The translations under genes and the position numbers were made by a program. A DNA stretch of 39,413 bases from Chryseobacterium populi (GTDB lineage: Bacteria; Bacteroidota; Bacteroidia; Flavobacteriales; Weeksellaceae). The stretch's first letter is position 1, and each line of letters begins with the position of its first letter. Of this stretch, positions 1 to 10,558 are shown one piece after another. Where the stretch lies: the NCBI RefSeq assembly GCF_000282115.1, contig NZ_AKJY01000023.1, forward strand, positions 1 through 39,413. Direction: 5' to 3'. A model generated the notes under the pieces. The model did no database searches. It had not been told where the DNA came from and worked only from the letters and a program-made list of their open reading frames with translations.

Positions 1-24
1 CGTAAACTACAAATTTTGAGACAG

Positions 25-52
25 AAAAAAGACTGCCCCTTTTGAGACAGCC
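25..52 (-). terminator. Rho-independent terminator of the RNA-repair cluster
   Basis: Read on the minus strand, a 9-bp stem (GGCTGTCTC / GGGGCAGTC, with G-U wobbles) closes an AAAA loop and is followed directly by six T. It lies about 10 bases past the stop codon of the leftmost minus-strand gene, so it probably ends the rtcB-cluster transcript. Confidence 0.75.
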
Positions 53-62
53 TCTTATTGCT

Positions 63-1136
63 TTATGGCTGTTCTGCCTGGCTGTACAATTTTTCCCTGA
101 TTTCTACCAGGATTTTTGTGGTTTTTTCAAGATCAGGAAAATCGGGAAGGGTAGAAATACCGTGATAATAGTCAATTGATTCTATCAGGCCTTCTGCTTT
201 CCGCATCACCTCTTCATACGGTTGGTTTCCGGCTTTGATATCTAATAACTCGTCCCGGTTTTCCACGCGGATCTGTAGTGATCCGGTCTTAAAAATCTGT
301 TCGCACGATTGCAGCAGGCGGATGGTATGCATCATATTTTTGCTGTCATAGTTCTGCCCATGTTGCTGATTTACATTATAGCGGTCTTCATTCCTTTCGG
401 AAACCCATTTCCAGTATTCCCTGTAAACTTTGCAATAGGTAGAGTAAGCGTCCAGGTTGCAGAAAAGATAGGCAACAGGTTTTTCTTCTTTCGGAATTGA
501 AGAAACGGAAACCTGGTTGGCTTCTCCATCTCTGATAATTCCCTTATAACCTGATGTTTCCGATTCATCGTAGAAAACGGCAAGCATTCCTTTGGTACTG
601 TCAATATTCACCAGTCCGCATTTTTCCTGAATTCTTCCGGTTCCCGAAAGCCATTTTTTCAACGGAACAGAACCGTGATTCTGAAGAATAAAACAAAAAT
701 CAAGAATTGATTTCCTTTCTTTTTCTACCGGATTCAGGATTTTTTTGTTGAGCCCTTTTGCTTTTTTGATTTGTGAAATGGCATATCCTGCAAAGGTATC
801 CTTACACAGTCTTGAAAGAAAATATTCCGGCTTCAGCAGATCCATCAACGGGTTTTTCTGCAAAATACAGTCTTCAGGGCTTGCCAGTACTTCAAGGATA
901 TTAGGATTGTTTTTCTGAAGCAGTTCTATAAACCGTCCGATCTCATAATACATAATGTCATTTGTCTCATTGGAAATCTGCGGAATATAATTGAGCCCGA
1001 AGAATTCCTCTTTCGGTAAATAATACACCCCACGGATATCCGTATCCGAATTTTCCGTAGCCAGTCCAAAAGAACGGCTTCCGGAGATGGCTTCGAAGAG
1101 GATGAGGTTTTTGTCTTTCAGATCGTTGATTTTCAT
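63..1136 (-). CDS. RlaP-like nucleotidyltransferase (Pol-beta fold)
   Basis: A 357-residue protein with the minimal nucleotidyltransferase signature near its N-terminus: G19-S20, then D31-x-D33 in the segment SGSRSFGLATENSDTDIRG. These residues bind the triphosphate and metal in the DNA polymerase beta superfamily. The long C-terminal part is alpha-helical and unremarkable. The pattern fits the COG3541/PF10127 group (RlaP), known from RNA-repair loci, where it probably adds or processes nucleotides at RNA ends. The substrate is unknown. It lies downstream of another nucleotidyltransferase and rtcB on the same strand, which supports the RNA-repair reading, and a terminator follows closely. Family assignment is fairly secure; the exact reaction is inference. 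Confidence 0.8.
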   Translation of the reverse strand: MKINDLKDKNLILFEAISGSRSFGLATENSDTDIRGVYYLPKEEFFGLNYIPQISNETNDIMYYEIGRFIELLQKNNPNILEVLASPEDCILQKNPLMDLLKPEYFLSRLCKDTFAGYAISQIKKAKGLNKKILNPVEKERKSILDFCFILQNHGSVPLKKWLSGTGRIQEKCGLVNIDSTKGMLAVFYDESETSGYKGIIRDGEANQVSVSSIPKEEKPVAYLFCNLDAYSTYCKVYREYWKWVSERNEDRYNVNQQHGQNYDSKNMMHTIRLLQSCEQIFKTGSLQIRVENRDELLDIKAGNQPYEEVMRKAEGLIESIDYYHGISTLPDFPDLEKTTKILVEIREKLYSQAEQP

Positions 1137-1200
1137 GATTTAATTTTTTCTTTTATAATAATAGAAAAGTTTCTTTGAAAAGAAATTTCCCTACAATTTT

Positions 1201-2048
<848 letters not shown>

Positions 2049-2064
2049 TTATTGTATTTTATTT

Positions 2065-3678
<1,614 letters not shown>

Positions 3679-4795
3679 AATTACTATTTGCTACCATTTT
3701 ACTACCATTTTGGATCAAAAAATTACTATTATCCAGTCCTTTTAAGGGCTTTTATTTTAGTAACTACTACCATATTACTATTCTCTGTAAATTACTGTCA
3801 ATAAGTAGTTTAAATAAGCCTTATTTTCTTGTACTATATAAAAAAATTCACATCATAGCATTTATCTTTAATTTCCTCAAAAGCCATGAAAAAAGTTGGA
3901 GTCGCATTTGGGGTCGCATTTGGAGTCTCAAAACCCGGTCTTTTAAGTCGGATTCAGGTATATATAAGGGCTTGAAAATAGGCAAAAGAGGTACTTTTTA
4001 ATTATTCGAGGGTATATAGGGACATAGGGTTTTGTAATTACACTACTGACAACCAGTTGTTTATATGGAAACGTATAAATTTTCTCTTCTTTTTATAATC
4101 TTCATCTATTTCTCTATATCTATTTCTGGTTTTTTCGTCTGCTTTTTCGTAACTCATCTATTAATTTTTTTAAAACAAAAGCCTTAGCCAAAAATTCATC
4201 CTGAAATTGCATGAAAAAAAGTTGGAGGTGCACTTGGAGGTGCAGTTGGAGGTGCAAAACATGGTTTTTTGGATCACATTCAAGTATATATAGGGGCTAA
4301 AAAACAGGCAAAAAAGACATTTTTTAATTATTCAAGGGTATATAGGGACATGAGGATTTAGAGAAAGCATACTGATAACAAGCTGTTTAATAGTGCTTCC
4401 CCGAAATTGTTTTATATTCTAACCTGTATTACAAGAAATCTGATATTCATATTTGGTCATTTCCTTTCCTTTAAACCATCATTATTTATTCATTATACCA
4501 TCATTCCTTTAGTTAGTTGTATAACCATTAAACAAATGGTGAGATAAGATGTATTGAAATCCTGCATTTCCAAACTTTCATATCCTTACGATGTAAATCA
4601 TATTCCATCAGCCTATTGCAAAAGAAAAATAAGCAAAAACCAGGCTGTTTGCTTGCTTTATTGAAAAAGTCTAGCAATATTTGCTGGAAGACAGTAAGTT
4701 ACGCTCATTGTAATCTTTAGAAGATTAGAAAAAAGAATACCGAAATGACCAGAGATTGCGTAACCTGACGAATACCAAAAAGAGTTAAAAAGATT
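3679..4795. repeat. Non-coding left arm with duplicated ~180-bp unit holding triplicated 12-bp repeats
   Basis: I see no convincing gene in this 1.1 kb. Two imperfect copies of a unit of about 180 bp lie at roughly 3883-4063 and 4206-4390, clearly alike by eye. Each opens with three tandem 12-bp repeats (TTTGGGGTCGCA type in the first copy, TTGGAGGTGCAC type in the second). Later blocks such as GGTATATAGGGACAT also match. The 12-bp units have diverged in parallel within each copy. Reading frames across them are short, and copy two is frameshifted against copy one. Possible roles are extra transposase or regulator binding sites, or remnants of a short coding repeat. The 400 bases before the transposase show no further feature I can name. 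Confidence 0.5.
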
Positions 4796-7030
4796 ATGCC
4801 ACATTACTGGGGAACCTTATTAGTCGTTACCAAAGACGAACTTATTCCAACCTACTATAGCTGTCTGGCTACCCTTACTTCCCAAATCAGAAGATACGCC
4901 CATCTTCCTTACGGAATTAAAAAAGTACAGCGGGGATGCTATAACAGGCCTATGCTCATAGACTTTGACAGCTTACCGGAGCAAATCCGGGAGAGTATCG
5001 GTGATCCCCGTAAAATGACCCATCCCCTTATCCCGTTTTTTCAGTATGATCCTATTGCCGTACGCTTTTATACCGATTACCGGTCCCGTGATGGCACCCC
5101 TTTAAAAGATCATTTCAAAGAAGAATATATTGTCAGTGCCAGTGTACTGATCGCTGCGGAGAAATTAAAAACAGCACGCCTTAAAGAATGTGGAAAACAA
5201 AGAAAAACAAGCAAAACAGCAAATACAGCCAATATATCCCTTCGGACATCTGCCTCACAACTCTGTATAGACATTACTACGTTTAATGACTACCTTCCCA
5301 AACTATTTAACACGCGCCACAGTCTTCCTTCCTCTTACAGGGGCTTTGACAGGGTCTGGAAGTTATTCTTTATTTCATCCGAAATACAAGAACAAAAAAA
5401 ACAAGCTCATCCCAGCCCGGAACATAATCCCTTTAACTATGAGAGCCTTATTTCCGGGAAACTGAAAAACCAGAACCGGAAAAAAGTAACAGAGGAAATG
5501 ATAGACCTCTTTAATGATCTTTTTGCGGGTCAGGAATATAAACCCTCAAGAACAGAAGTAGCCGATCAGTATCAAGCCTTTTTAAAAGGCGAACTCAGTA
5601 TTATCAATAGAAATACCGGAGAAGAATATGATTATACTGATCCAAGCTTTAAAGAAATATCGGAAAACTCCATTATAGCATGGCTCGGAAAATGGGAAAA
5701 CAAGATCGGAACCTTTGCCAAACGTTCCGGAGACCGTCAAAAACTCATGCAGCAGTTTATCCCGTGGCATAAGCTCAAAAAAATAAAAGAAGCCGGAAGC
5801 CTTTTGTCCATCGATGACCGGCAGCCTCCCTTTATCTATGATCATAACAGAAAACGAGCATGGTTCTATATGGGTATTGATGTAGCCTCCGAAGCATGGA
5901 CTGTATGGGTATGGGGAAAAGATAAAAAAGGAATCATTATAGAATTTTACCGCCAGATGGTTAGAAACTACTCAGAATGGGGCTTTAACCTTCCACTCGG
6001 ACTAGAATGTGAAAGTTCCCTTAACAGCCATTTTAAAGATACTTTCCTTAAAAACGGAGTCTTGTTTGACCATGTGAATATTTACAAAAACAGGGCAAGA
6101 TCAAAAGTCGTGGAGCGAAAATTTGAAGAACTCAGATACCGCCATGAAAAAAGCCGTTTAGGATGGATGGCAAGACCCTATGCCCTCAAAGAAGAAAACC
6201 AGAAAAGTGCGGATAAAGAAGTTATGATCCCTTTCGATGCTATTATAGAACATTCATTACACGATATAGAAACTTGGAATAATATGCCCCATTCTTTATA
6301 TCCTGATAAAACAAGATGGGAAGTGTTTTGTGAAAAGCAGAATAAAAATACTATGCCCACCCAATGGGCCGCTTTTCTTCTCTATATCGGAAGGACAGAA
6401 ATATCAAGCTGTAATGCCGGAATCGTTAAGTTCAGAAGTACCACTTTTCTTCTGGGATCAGAAGAGAAAATTGCACTGAATGAGACTCTGATAAATCTTA
6501 TGACCCGTATTGAAGGCAAGGAATTTACCATTTACTGGCTTGATGGCAATGACGGAAACGTTTTAAAAGCCATGATCTATTATGACCATATGCTGCTTTG
6601 TGATCTGGTGCCACATCCCGAATACTCAAGATCCGTTCACGAAAGAGATACAGATGGCGAAAAGAATCGTGAGCTGATGAGTGCCTATGAAAATACAGTT
6701 AATACCTTTATGAAAAAGCGCAAACAGAATATAGAAAAAGTAATGATTATAGACCACCGAAAGAAGACCCTTAATCATAAATTCCAGATTCCGGGACTTA
6801 GGAAATATATCCCCAATCATGCCACTGCTGAAGAAGTACAACTTGAAACAGAAGAAAATGAAGAATACAGGTATACAGGAAATACAGGATACGCGGAAAC
6901 CATAGAAAACACAAAGTACATAGAAGACATAAAAAATACAGCATACCCGGAAAACACAGACCCTGTAAACCCTAACCACAATTCAAACCCCACTTCTACC
7001 TCAAGACGCTGGGATTCCAATTTTAGATAA
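4796..7030 (+). CDS. DDE transposase, TnsB/MuA-like (Bacteroidota type)
   Basis: A 744-residue transposase that would bind the element ends and carry out strand transfer. The N-terminal 250 residues look like DNA-binding helices. The rve/RNase H-like core begins near residue 355: D362 lies in YMGIDVASEAW and the last acid is probably E440 in KVVERKFEEL. Between them the usual aspartate strand reads GLECESSLNSHF, so the second acid would be E404 or E406 rather than D. To my recollection a glutamate-bearing segment like this also occurs in Bacteroidota Mu-like transposases. A Mu-type beta-barrel follows. The last 60 residues are a low-complexity tail of E-N-T-x-Y-like repeats, possibly the contact to the ATPase encoded 114 bases downstream. 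Transposase identity is solid; whether transposon or Mu-like prophage is less so, but no phage genes follow. Confidence 0.85.
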   Translation: MPHYWGTLLVVTKDELIPTYYSCLATLTSQIRRYAHLPYGIKKVQRGCYNRPMLIDFDSLPEQIRESIGDPRKMTHPLIPFFQYDPIAVRFYTDYRSRDGTPLKDHFKEEYIVSASVLIAAEKLKTARLKECGKQRKTSKTANTANISLRTSASQLCIDITTFNDYLPKLFNTRHSLPSSYRGFDRVWKLFFISSEIQEQKKQAHPSPEHNPFNYESLISGKLKNQNRKKVTEEMIDLFNDLFAGQEYKPSRTEVADQYQAFLKGELSIINRNTGEEYDYTDPSFKEISENSIIAWLGKWENKIGTFAKRSGDRQKLMQQFIPWHKLKKIKEAGSLLSIDDRQPPFIYDHNRKRAWFYMGIDVASEAWTVWVWGKDKKGIIIEFYRQMVRNYSEWGFNLPLGLECESSLNSHFKDTFLKNGVLFDHVNIYKNRARSKVVERKFEELRYRHEKSRLGWMARPYALKEENQKSADKEVMIPFDAIIEHSLHDIETWNNMPHSLYPDKTRWEVFCEKQNKNTMPTQWAAFLLYIGRTEISSCNAGIVKFRSTTFLLGSEEKIALNETLINLMTRIEGKEFTIYWLDGNDGNVLKAMIYYDHMLLCDLVPHPEYSRSVHERDTDGEKNRELMSAYENTVNTFMKKRKQNIEKVMIIDHRKKTLNHKFQIPGLRKYIPNHATAEEVQLETEENEEYRYTGNTGYAETIENTKYIEDIKNTAYPENTDPVNPNHNSNPTSTSRRWDSNFR

Positions 7031-7144
7031 AGAATAAATCAAAAAAACAGATCAGATACAGGATTGATAAAATGTAAAAAAGGAAGCCTGATAAAAGAGC
7101 TCAGGAAGTATCAATCAAAAAAAGAAATAACAAAACAAAAATAT

Positions 7145-8065
7145 ATGGAAATTACAACAGAATTAAAACACAATATTCGGGAAGCCATGCTAAAGGGAAA
7201 AGAAAACTTTAGCGGAACCCACTCAGCCTATGCAAAATCATTAGGTATTGATTTTTTGGATTACTATTTAATAAGGAAAGGAGAAATTGAAAAGGTGACT
7301 TCACCATCAACATGGTTTAGTGCTGGGCGAAAGCTTCAGGTAAGTGCCTATGATCATCTTTGGAAAACAGCCAGAACGGAAGTCTACACCCAGCTGGAAG
7401 ATAATTTTCATTTCTGCCAACAGCACCAGGTCTCTATGATTCTGGTTGATGATTGTGGAATTGGAAAAACATACTGTGCTAAAATCATTATCAGTCAAAT
7501 GAAAAATGCATTTTATATAGATGCCTCACAATCGCAATCCAAAATACGGTTAATCCGCCAGCTTGCTGTGGCTTTAGGATGTGATACCACCGGAAAATAT
7601 TATGAAATACTGGAAAATGTAAAATATGCAATCAACATTTTAGAAAACCCTTTTATCTGTATTGATGAAGCCGGGGATCTGGAATACACTGCTTATCTGG
7701 AACTTAAAGGAATTATCAATGCAACAGAAAGTAACTCCGCATGGTATATGATCGGGGCTGACGGACTGAGATCAAAGATCACCAAAGGAATTAATAATCA
7801 TAAAGTAGGATTTGCTGAAATATTCAGTCGTTTTTCCGATGACTTTGTCACCCTTGTTCCCAGAAACCCAGAGCAGAGAAAAGAGTTTTATGTAAAGCTC
7901 TTTGGAGATGTGGCTTTTGTTAATATAGCAGATAAAAGGCAAATTAATAAGATTGTTAAAAGCTGCATGGTAAAAATTGATTCGCCTTATAAAACCACAA
8001 GAGGACAGGATGGAAGGATCAGATCACTCAGATATCTGAAGACTATTATTAAGGTAAGAGGATAA
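7145..8065 (+). CDS. AAA+ transposition ATPase, TnsC/MuB-like
   Basis: A predicted 306-residue ATPase that would select target DNA and activate the transposase. I start it at ATG 7145 (MEITTELKHN); an in-frame TTG at 7064 would add a lysine-rich stretch unlike the family. Residues 1-60 resemble the small helix-turn-helix domain of MuB-like proteins (SAYAKSLGIDFLDYYLIRKG). The Walker A is DDCGIGKT with K108-T109, and the Walker B is FICIDEAGDL with D174-E175. A sensor-like stretch follows (WYMIGADGL). It is transcribed with the transposase, as in Tn7, Mu and Tn552-type elements. No target-site selector gene follows, so target choice probably resides in this protein pair. Family call is confident. 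Confidence 0.85.
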   Translation: MEITTELKHNIREAMLKGKENFSGTHSAYAKSLGIDFLDYYLIRKGEIEKVTSPSTWFSAGRKLQVSAYDHLWKTARTEVYTQLEDNFHFCQQHQVSMILVDDCGIGKTYCAKIIISQMKNAFYIDASQSQSKIRLIRQLAVALGCDTTGKYYEILENVKYAINILENPFICIDEAGDLEYTAYLELKGIINATESNSAWYMIGADGLRSKITKGINNHKVGFAEIFSRFSDDFVTLVPRNPEQRKEFYVKLFGDVAFVNIADKRQINKIVKSCMVKIDSPYKTTRGQDGRIRSLRYLKTIIKVRG

Positions 8066-8145
8066 TTAACGCATGAGTTTTAGATTAAAACCCTTTCGAA
8101 TAAGAAAATTTTTGAAAGTACAAATCTTAGATTTTAATAATGCTA

Positions 8146-8535
8146 CTAGCTCTTTAATTTATTAATCAATAGCTCAATTAATTTATTTTGACTGGTCATT
8201 AATTCAGTAAGATCTTGTTGACTTTTCATAACACATTCTAATAATTCCTCCGAATGCATATTGAATACAGGATTAATTACATTTCCTGCTGCATTAGCAA
8301 TATAAGAATCAATGGTATTGTGTGATATAATATTTTGAACATCATCCATTAATTCTCCTATTTCAACATCATAAATTTCAGCAATCTTAAATAAATTCTC
8401 AAGACCGGGTTTAACTTCATCACTTTCATATTTATGATATGCAGGTTGTGAAATGCCTAATTTGTCTGCTACCTCTTGTTGTGAGTATCCTTTTTTTGAT
8501 CTTAATCTAGCAAGTTTTGTCCCTAAAGTTGTCAT
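8146..8535 (-). CDS. XRE-family helix-turn-helix repressor
   Basis: A 129-residue protein with a Cro/CI-type HTH in its first 65 residues (LRSKKGYSQQEVADKLGISQPAYHKYES, helix 3 near SQPAYHKYE). A short helical, leucine-rich C-terminal half, possibly for dimerisation, follows. It is convergent with the transposase-ATPase pair. A pair of identical-format inverted repeats lies 60-95 bases upstream of its start, a natural autoregulatory operator. A likely role is control of its own gene and perhaps of the rightward cargo promoter. It could equally be a cargo regulator unrelated to transposition. No protease or sensor domain is visible. Confidence 0.85.
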   Translation of the reverse strand: MTTLGTKLARLRSKKGYSQQEVADKLGISQPAYHKYESDEVKPGLENLFKIAEIYDVEIGELMDDVQNIISHNTIDSYIANAAGNVINPVFNMHSEELLECVMKSQQDLTELMTSQNKLIELLINKLKS

Positions 8536-8595
8536 AATTGATGAAATATTTCGCTAAAGTATAAAAAATATATTAATGTATAATTCATGAAATTT

Positions 8596-8630
8596 ATAAC
8601 CATAGTTATTAAACTTATAACCCAAGTTAT
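8596..8630. promoter_or_regulatory. Tandem operator pair ATAAC-N4-GTTAT
   Basis: Two copies of ATAAC-N4-GTTAT lie at 8596-8609 and 8617-8630, spaced exactly 21 bp centre to centre, or two helical turns. They sit upstream of the divergent XRE regulator, a layout typical of cooperative repressor dimers. Binding is inferred. Confidence 0.5.
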
Positions 8631-9010
8631 TAAATATTAAAAAAGGTGATATTATCTTAGCAGCATACTAATCACCATGACATGAAAAAACATGACTATA
8701 ATATTTTAATTCTTTTGGGGAGCACTATTTATTATGCTAAACAATTTATGCTCTATTTTTAAATCTAAAAGTAAAGTTTAAGAAAAACATGAGTAGTTCT
8801 GTGTATAGCTGATTTTCAAAAAAATTAAGCTTATCTTTTATAATACGACATGCTTTGTCGCTTTGTACAAATATCTTTGTAATATATGACTCACAAACAT
8901 AATAAACTTAAATTAAATTTCATTAATTAGAATTTTAAACTATTAAAAATAGTTAAATTTGCAAAATTTCACTAACTAAAATGACTATTAATTTTATAAT
9001 GCACAAATAA
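8631..9010 (+). promoter_or_regulatory. Intergenic region with candidate -7 boxes for the T9SS/RHS operon
   Basis: No gene is seen between the XRE regulator and 9011. Two matches to the Bacteroidota -7 consensus TAnnTTTG occur: TATCTTTG at 8872-8879 and TAAATTTG at 8954-8961. The second would give a leader of about 40 bases before the ATG at 9011. No clear -33 TTG partner accompanies either. A small CGACA/TGTCG hairpin lies just upstream of the first. Confidence 0.3.
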
Positions 9011-10552
9011 ATGAAAAAACTCTACACGGGTGTACTTACCATGTGCACATTCCTGGGTGTATCTGCCCAGAAAGTGGTATGGCAAAAAGACATCAAATCC
9101 TCTACCCAGGATTTTCTGAACCAGGTAACTACTACCATTGACCAGCAATATCTAATCACAGGAAGTAGTATCCAGTCAAAGAAGCTTTCTACAGACAGCA
9201 AGCAGAATAATGGTTATGATTTCCATCTGGTAAAACTTGACCAGCAGGGTGAACAGGTTTGGGAAAAATATTTCTCAGGGAAGAACCATGATTTTTTATC
9301 TGCAACTGTTACCACTGAGGAGGGAGGCAGCTTATTAGCAGGAACTTCATATTCAGGGAAAGGACTGGATAAAAAAGAAGATTCCAAAGGAGGGTCAGAT
9401 ATTTGGCTCATTAGAATCAATGAATTCGGGGATGAATTGTGGCAGAAAACTTTGGGAGGAACTTCTGATGAAGAGGCAAGGTCTGTGATCCAGACTACGG
9501 ATTTAGGATTTTTTGTAGCTGGGAATGTACAAAACTCAGAAAAAAGCTACGGTTCTAAAGATGCTCTTATTGTAAGATTGGATAAAAACGGGAAAGAACT
9601 GTCACAACTTATTTTGGGCGGAAAAGGACTCGATGAAATGGAGAAAATGATTCCGACAAAAGATGGAGGAGCACTCTTAGGAGTATATTCCCGAAGTAAT
9701 GCAGGAGGATCAAAGAAAACCGAAAATTTTGGCGAAGGGGATTATTGGATCATCAAATTAGATAAATCTGGAAAAGTAGAATGGGAAAAGAATTTCGGTG
9801 GAAAGGAAGATGATCATTTAAGAACACTTTCTTTAACATCCACAGGATATATAATCGGTGGTGAATCAAGATCGGAAAGATCAGGAAATAAAACCACAGG
9901 AATAGAAGAAGGCACAGATCTTTGGTTGATCTCACTAAACGAAAGAGGTGAAGAACTCTGGCAGAAATCCTACAACTTTAAAAACAGGGATGTTCTCATG
10001 GGAATGAGTGTTTTACATAGTTCTGATGATAAAGCATCAAAAGGAATTTTACTTGGAGGTTATACTCAAGCAGAGGGAAGAATAGAGAATGATGATGAAA
10101 CGTTCTGGATGCTGTACCTGAACCAGGATGGTAATGAAGAGTGGAGAAAGCATGTGAAAGGGGAATCAAGAAAAAGGGAGGAAAGACTGGCGGATATAAA
10201 GCTGAACAGGGATGGTTCTATCATTTTGGCAGGAACCAGTGCCGAGGAATTGGGAAAGGAGAACTGGAAGATTGTAAAGCTGGGTGATAAGCAGATTGAT
10301 CAATTGATCGAAAAACAGGACATTAAGATTTATCCGAATCCTGTGAGTGATTATGCGTATGTGGAAATAGGTTTTGATTTCAAGGATGCCGAGATTGTGG
10401 TGTATGATATGGGTGGAAGACAGCTTCAGAGTATTAAAACAAAGAATACGGTGACTAAGATCAATACACAGTCACTGATCCAAGGAGCTTACCTTGTGGT
10501 GATCAAAACGGATAACAATAAAACTGCTAATGCGAAACTGATTAAGAAATAA
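9011..10552 (+). CDS. T9SS-sorted repeat (beta-propeller-like) surface protein
   Basis: A 513-residue secreted protein. It opens with a signal peptide (MKKLYTGVLTMCTFLGVSA) and then has repeated units of about 50-60 residues of the form DxWLIKLD-x-x-G-x-x-xWEKNFGG, several copies, consistent with a beta-propeller. It ends in a type IX secretion C-terminal domain from about residue 438 (KIYPNPVSDYAYVE, then GAYLVVIKT and a basic end). T9SS would carry it across the outer membrane for surface attachment or release. It starts an apparent operon: only 6 bases separate it from the next RHS-type gene. It may help export or display the RHS proteins, but that is inference. It is not an enzyme by any visible motif. 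Confidence 0.75.
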   Translation: MKKLYTGVLTMCTFLGVSAQKVVWQKDIKSSTQDFLNQVTTTIDQQYLITGSSIQSKKLSTDSKQNNGYDFHLVKLDQQGEQVWEKYFSGKNHDFLSATVTTEEGGSLLAGTSYSGKGLDKKEDSKGGSDIWLIRINEFGDELWQKTLGGTSDEEARSVIQTTDLGFFVAGNVQNSEKSYGSKDALIVRLDKNGKELSQLILGGKGLDEMEKMIPTKDGGALLGVYSRSNAGGSKKTENFGEGDYWIIKLDKSGKVEWEKNFGGKEDDHLRTLSLTSTGYIIGGESRSERSGNKTTGIEEGTDLWLISLNERGEELWQKSYNFKNRDVLMGMSVLHSSDDKASKGILLGGYTQAEGRIENDDETFWMLYLNQDGNEEWRKHVKGESRKREERLADIKLNRDGSIILAGTSAEELGKENWKIVKLGDKQIDQLIEKQDIKIYPNPVSDYAYVEIGFDFKDAEIVVYDMGGRQLQSIKTKNTVTKINTQSLIQGAYLVVIKTDNNKTANAKLIKK

Positions 10553-10558
10553 CAAGAG

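Noticed and set aside
3883..4260. CRISPR-like array
   Set aside because: The repeats are 12-bp and contiguous without spacers, and no cas genes are present.
6626..7020. Minus-strand frames rich in Phe, Val and Tyr opposite the transposase tail
   Set aside because: They mirror the repetitive E-N-T codons of the transposase C-terminus and have no independent signals.
4796..8535. Mu-like prophage
   Set aside because: The transposase, ATPase and repressor would fit an early phage region, but no Gam, head, tail or lysis genes follow; the cargo is toxins, metabolism and defence.
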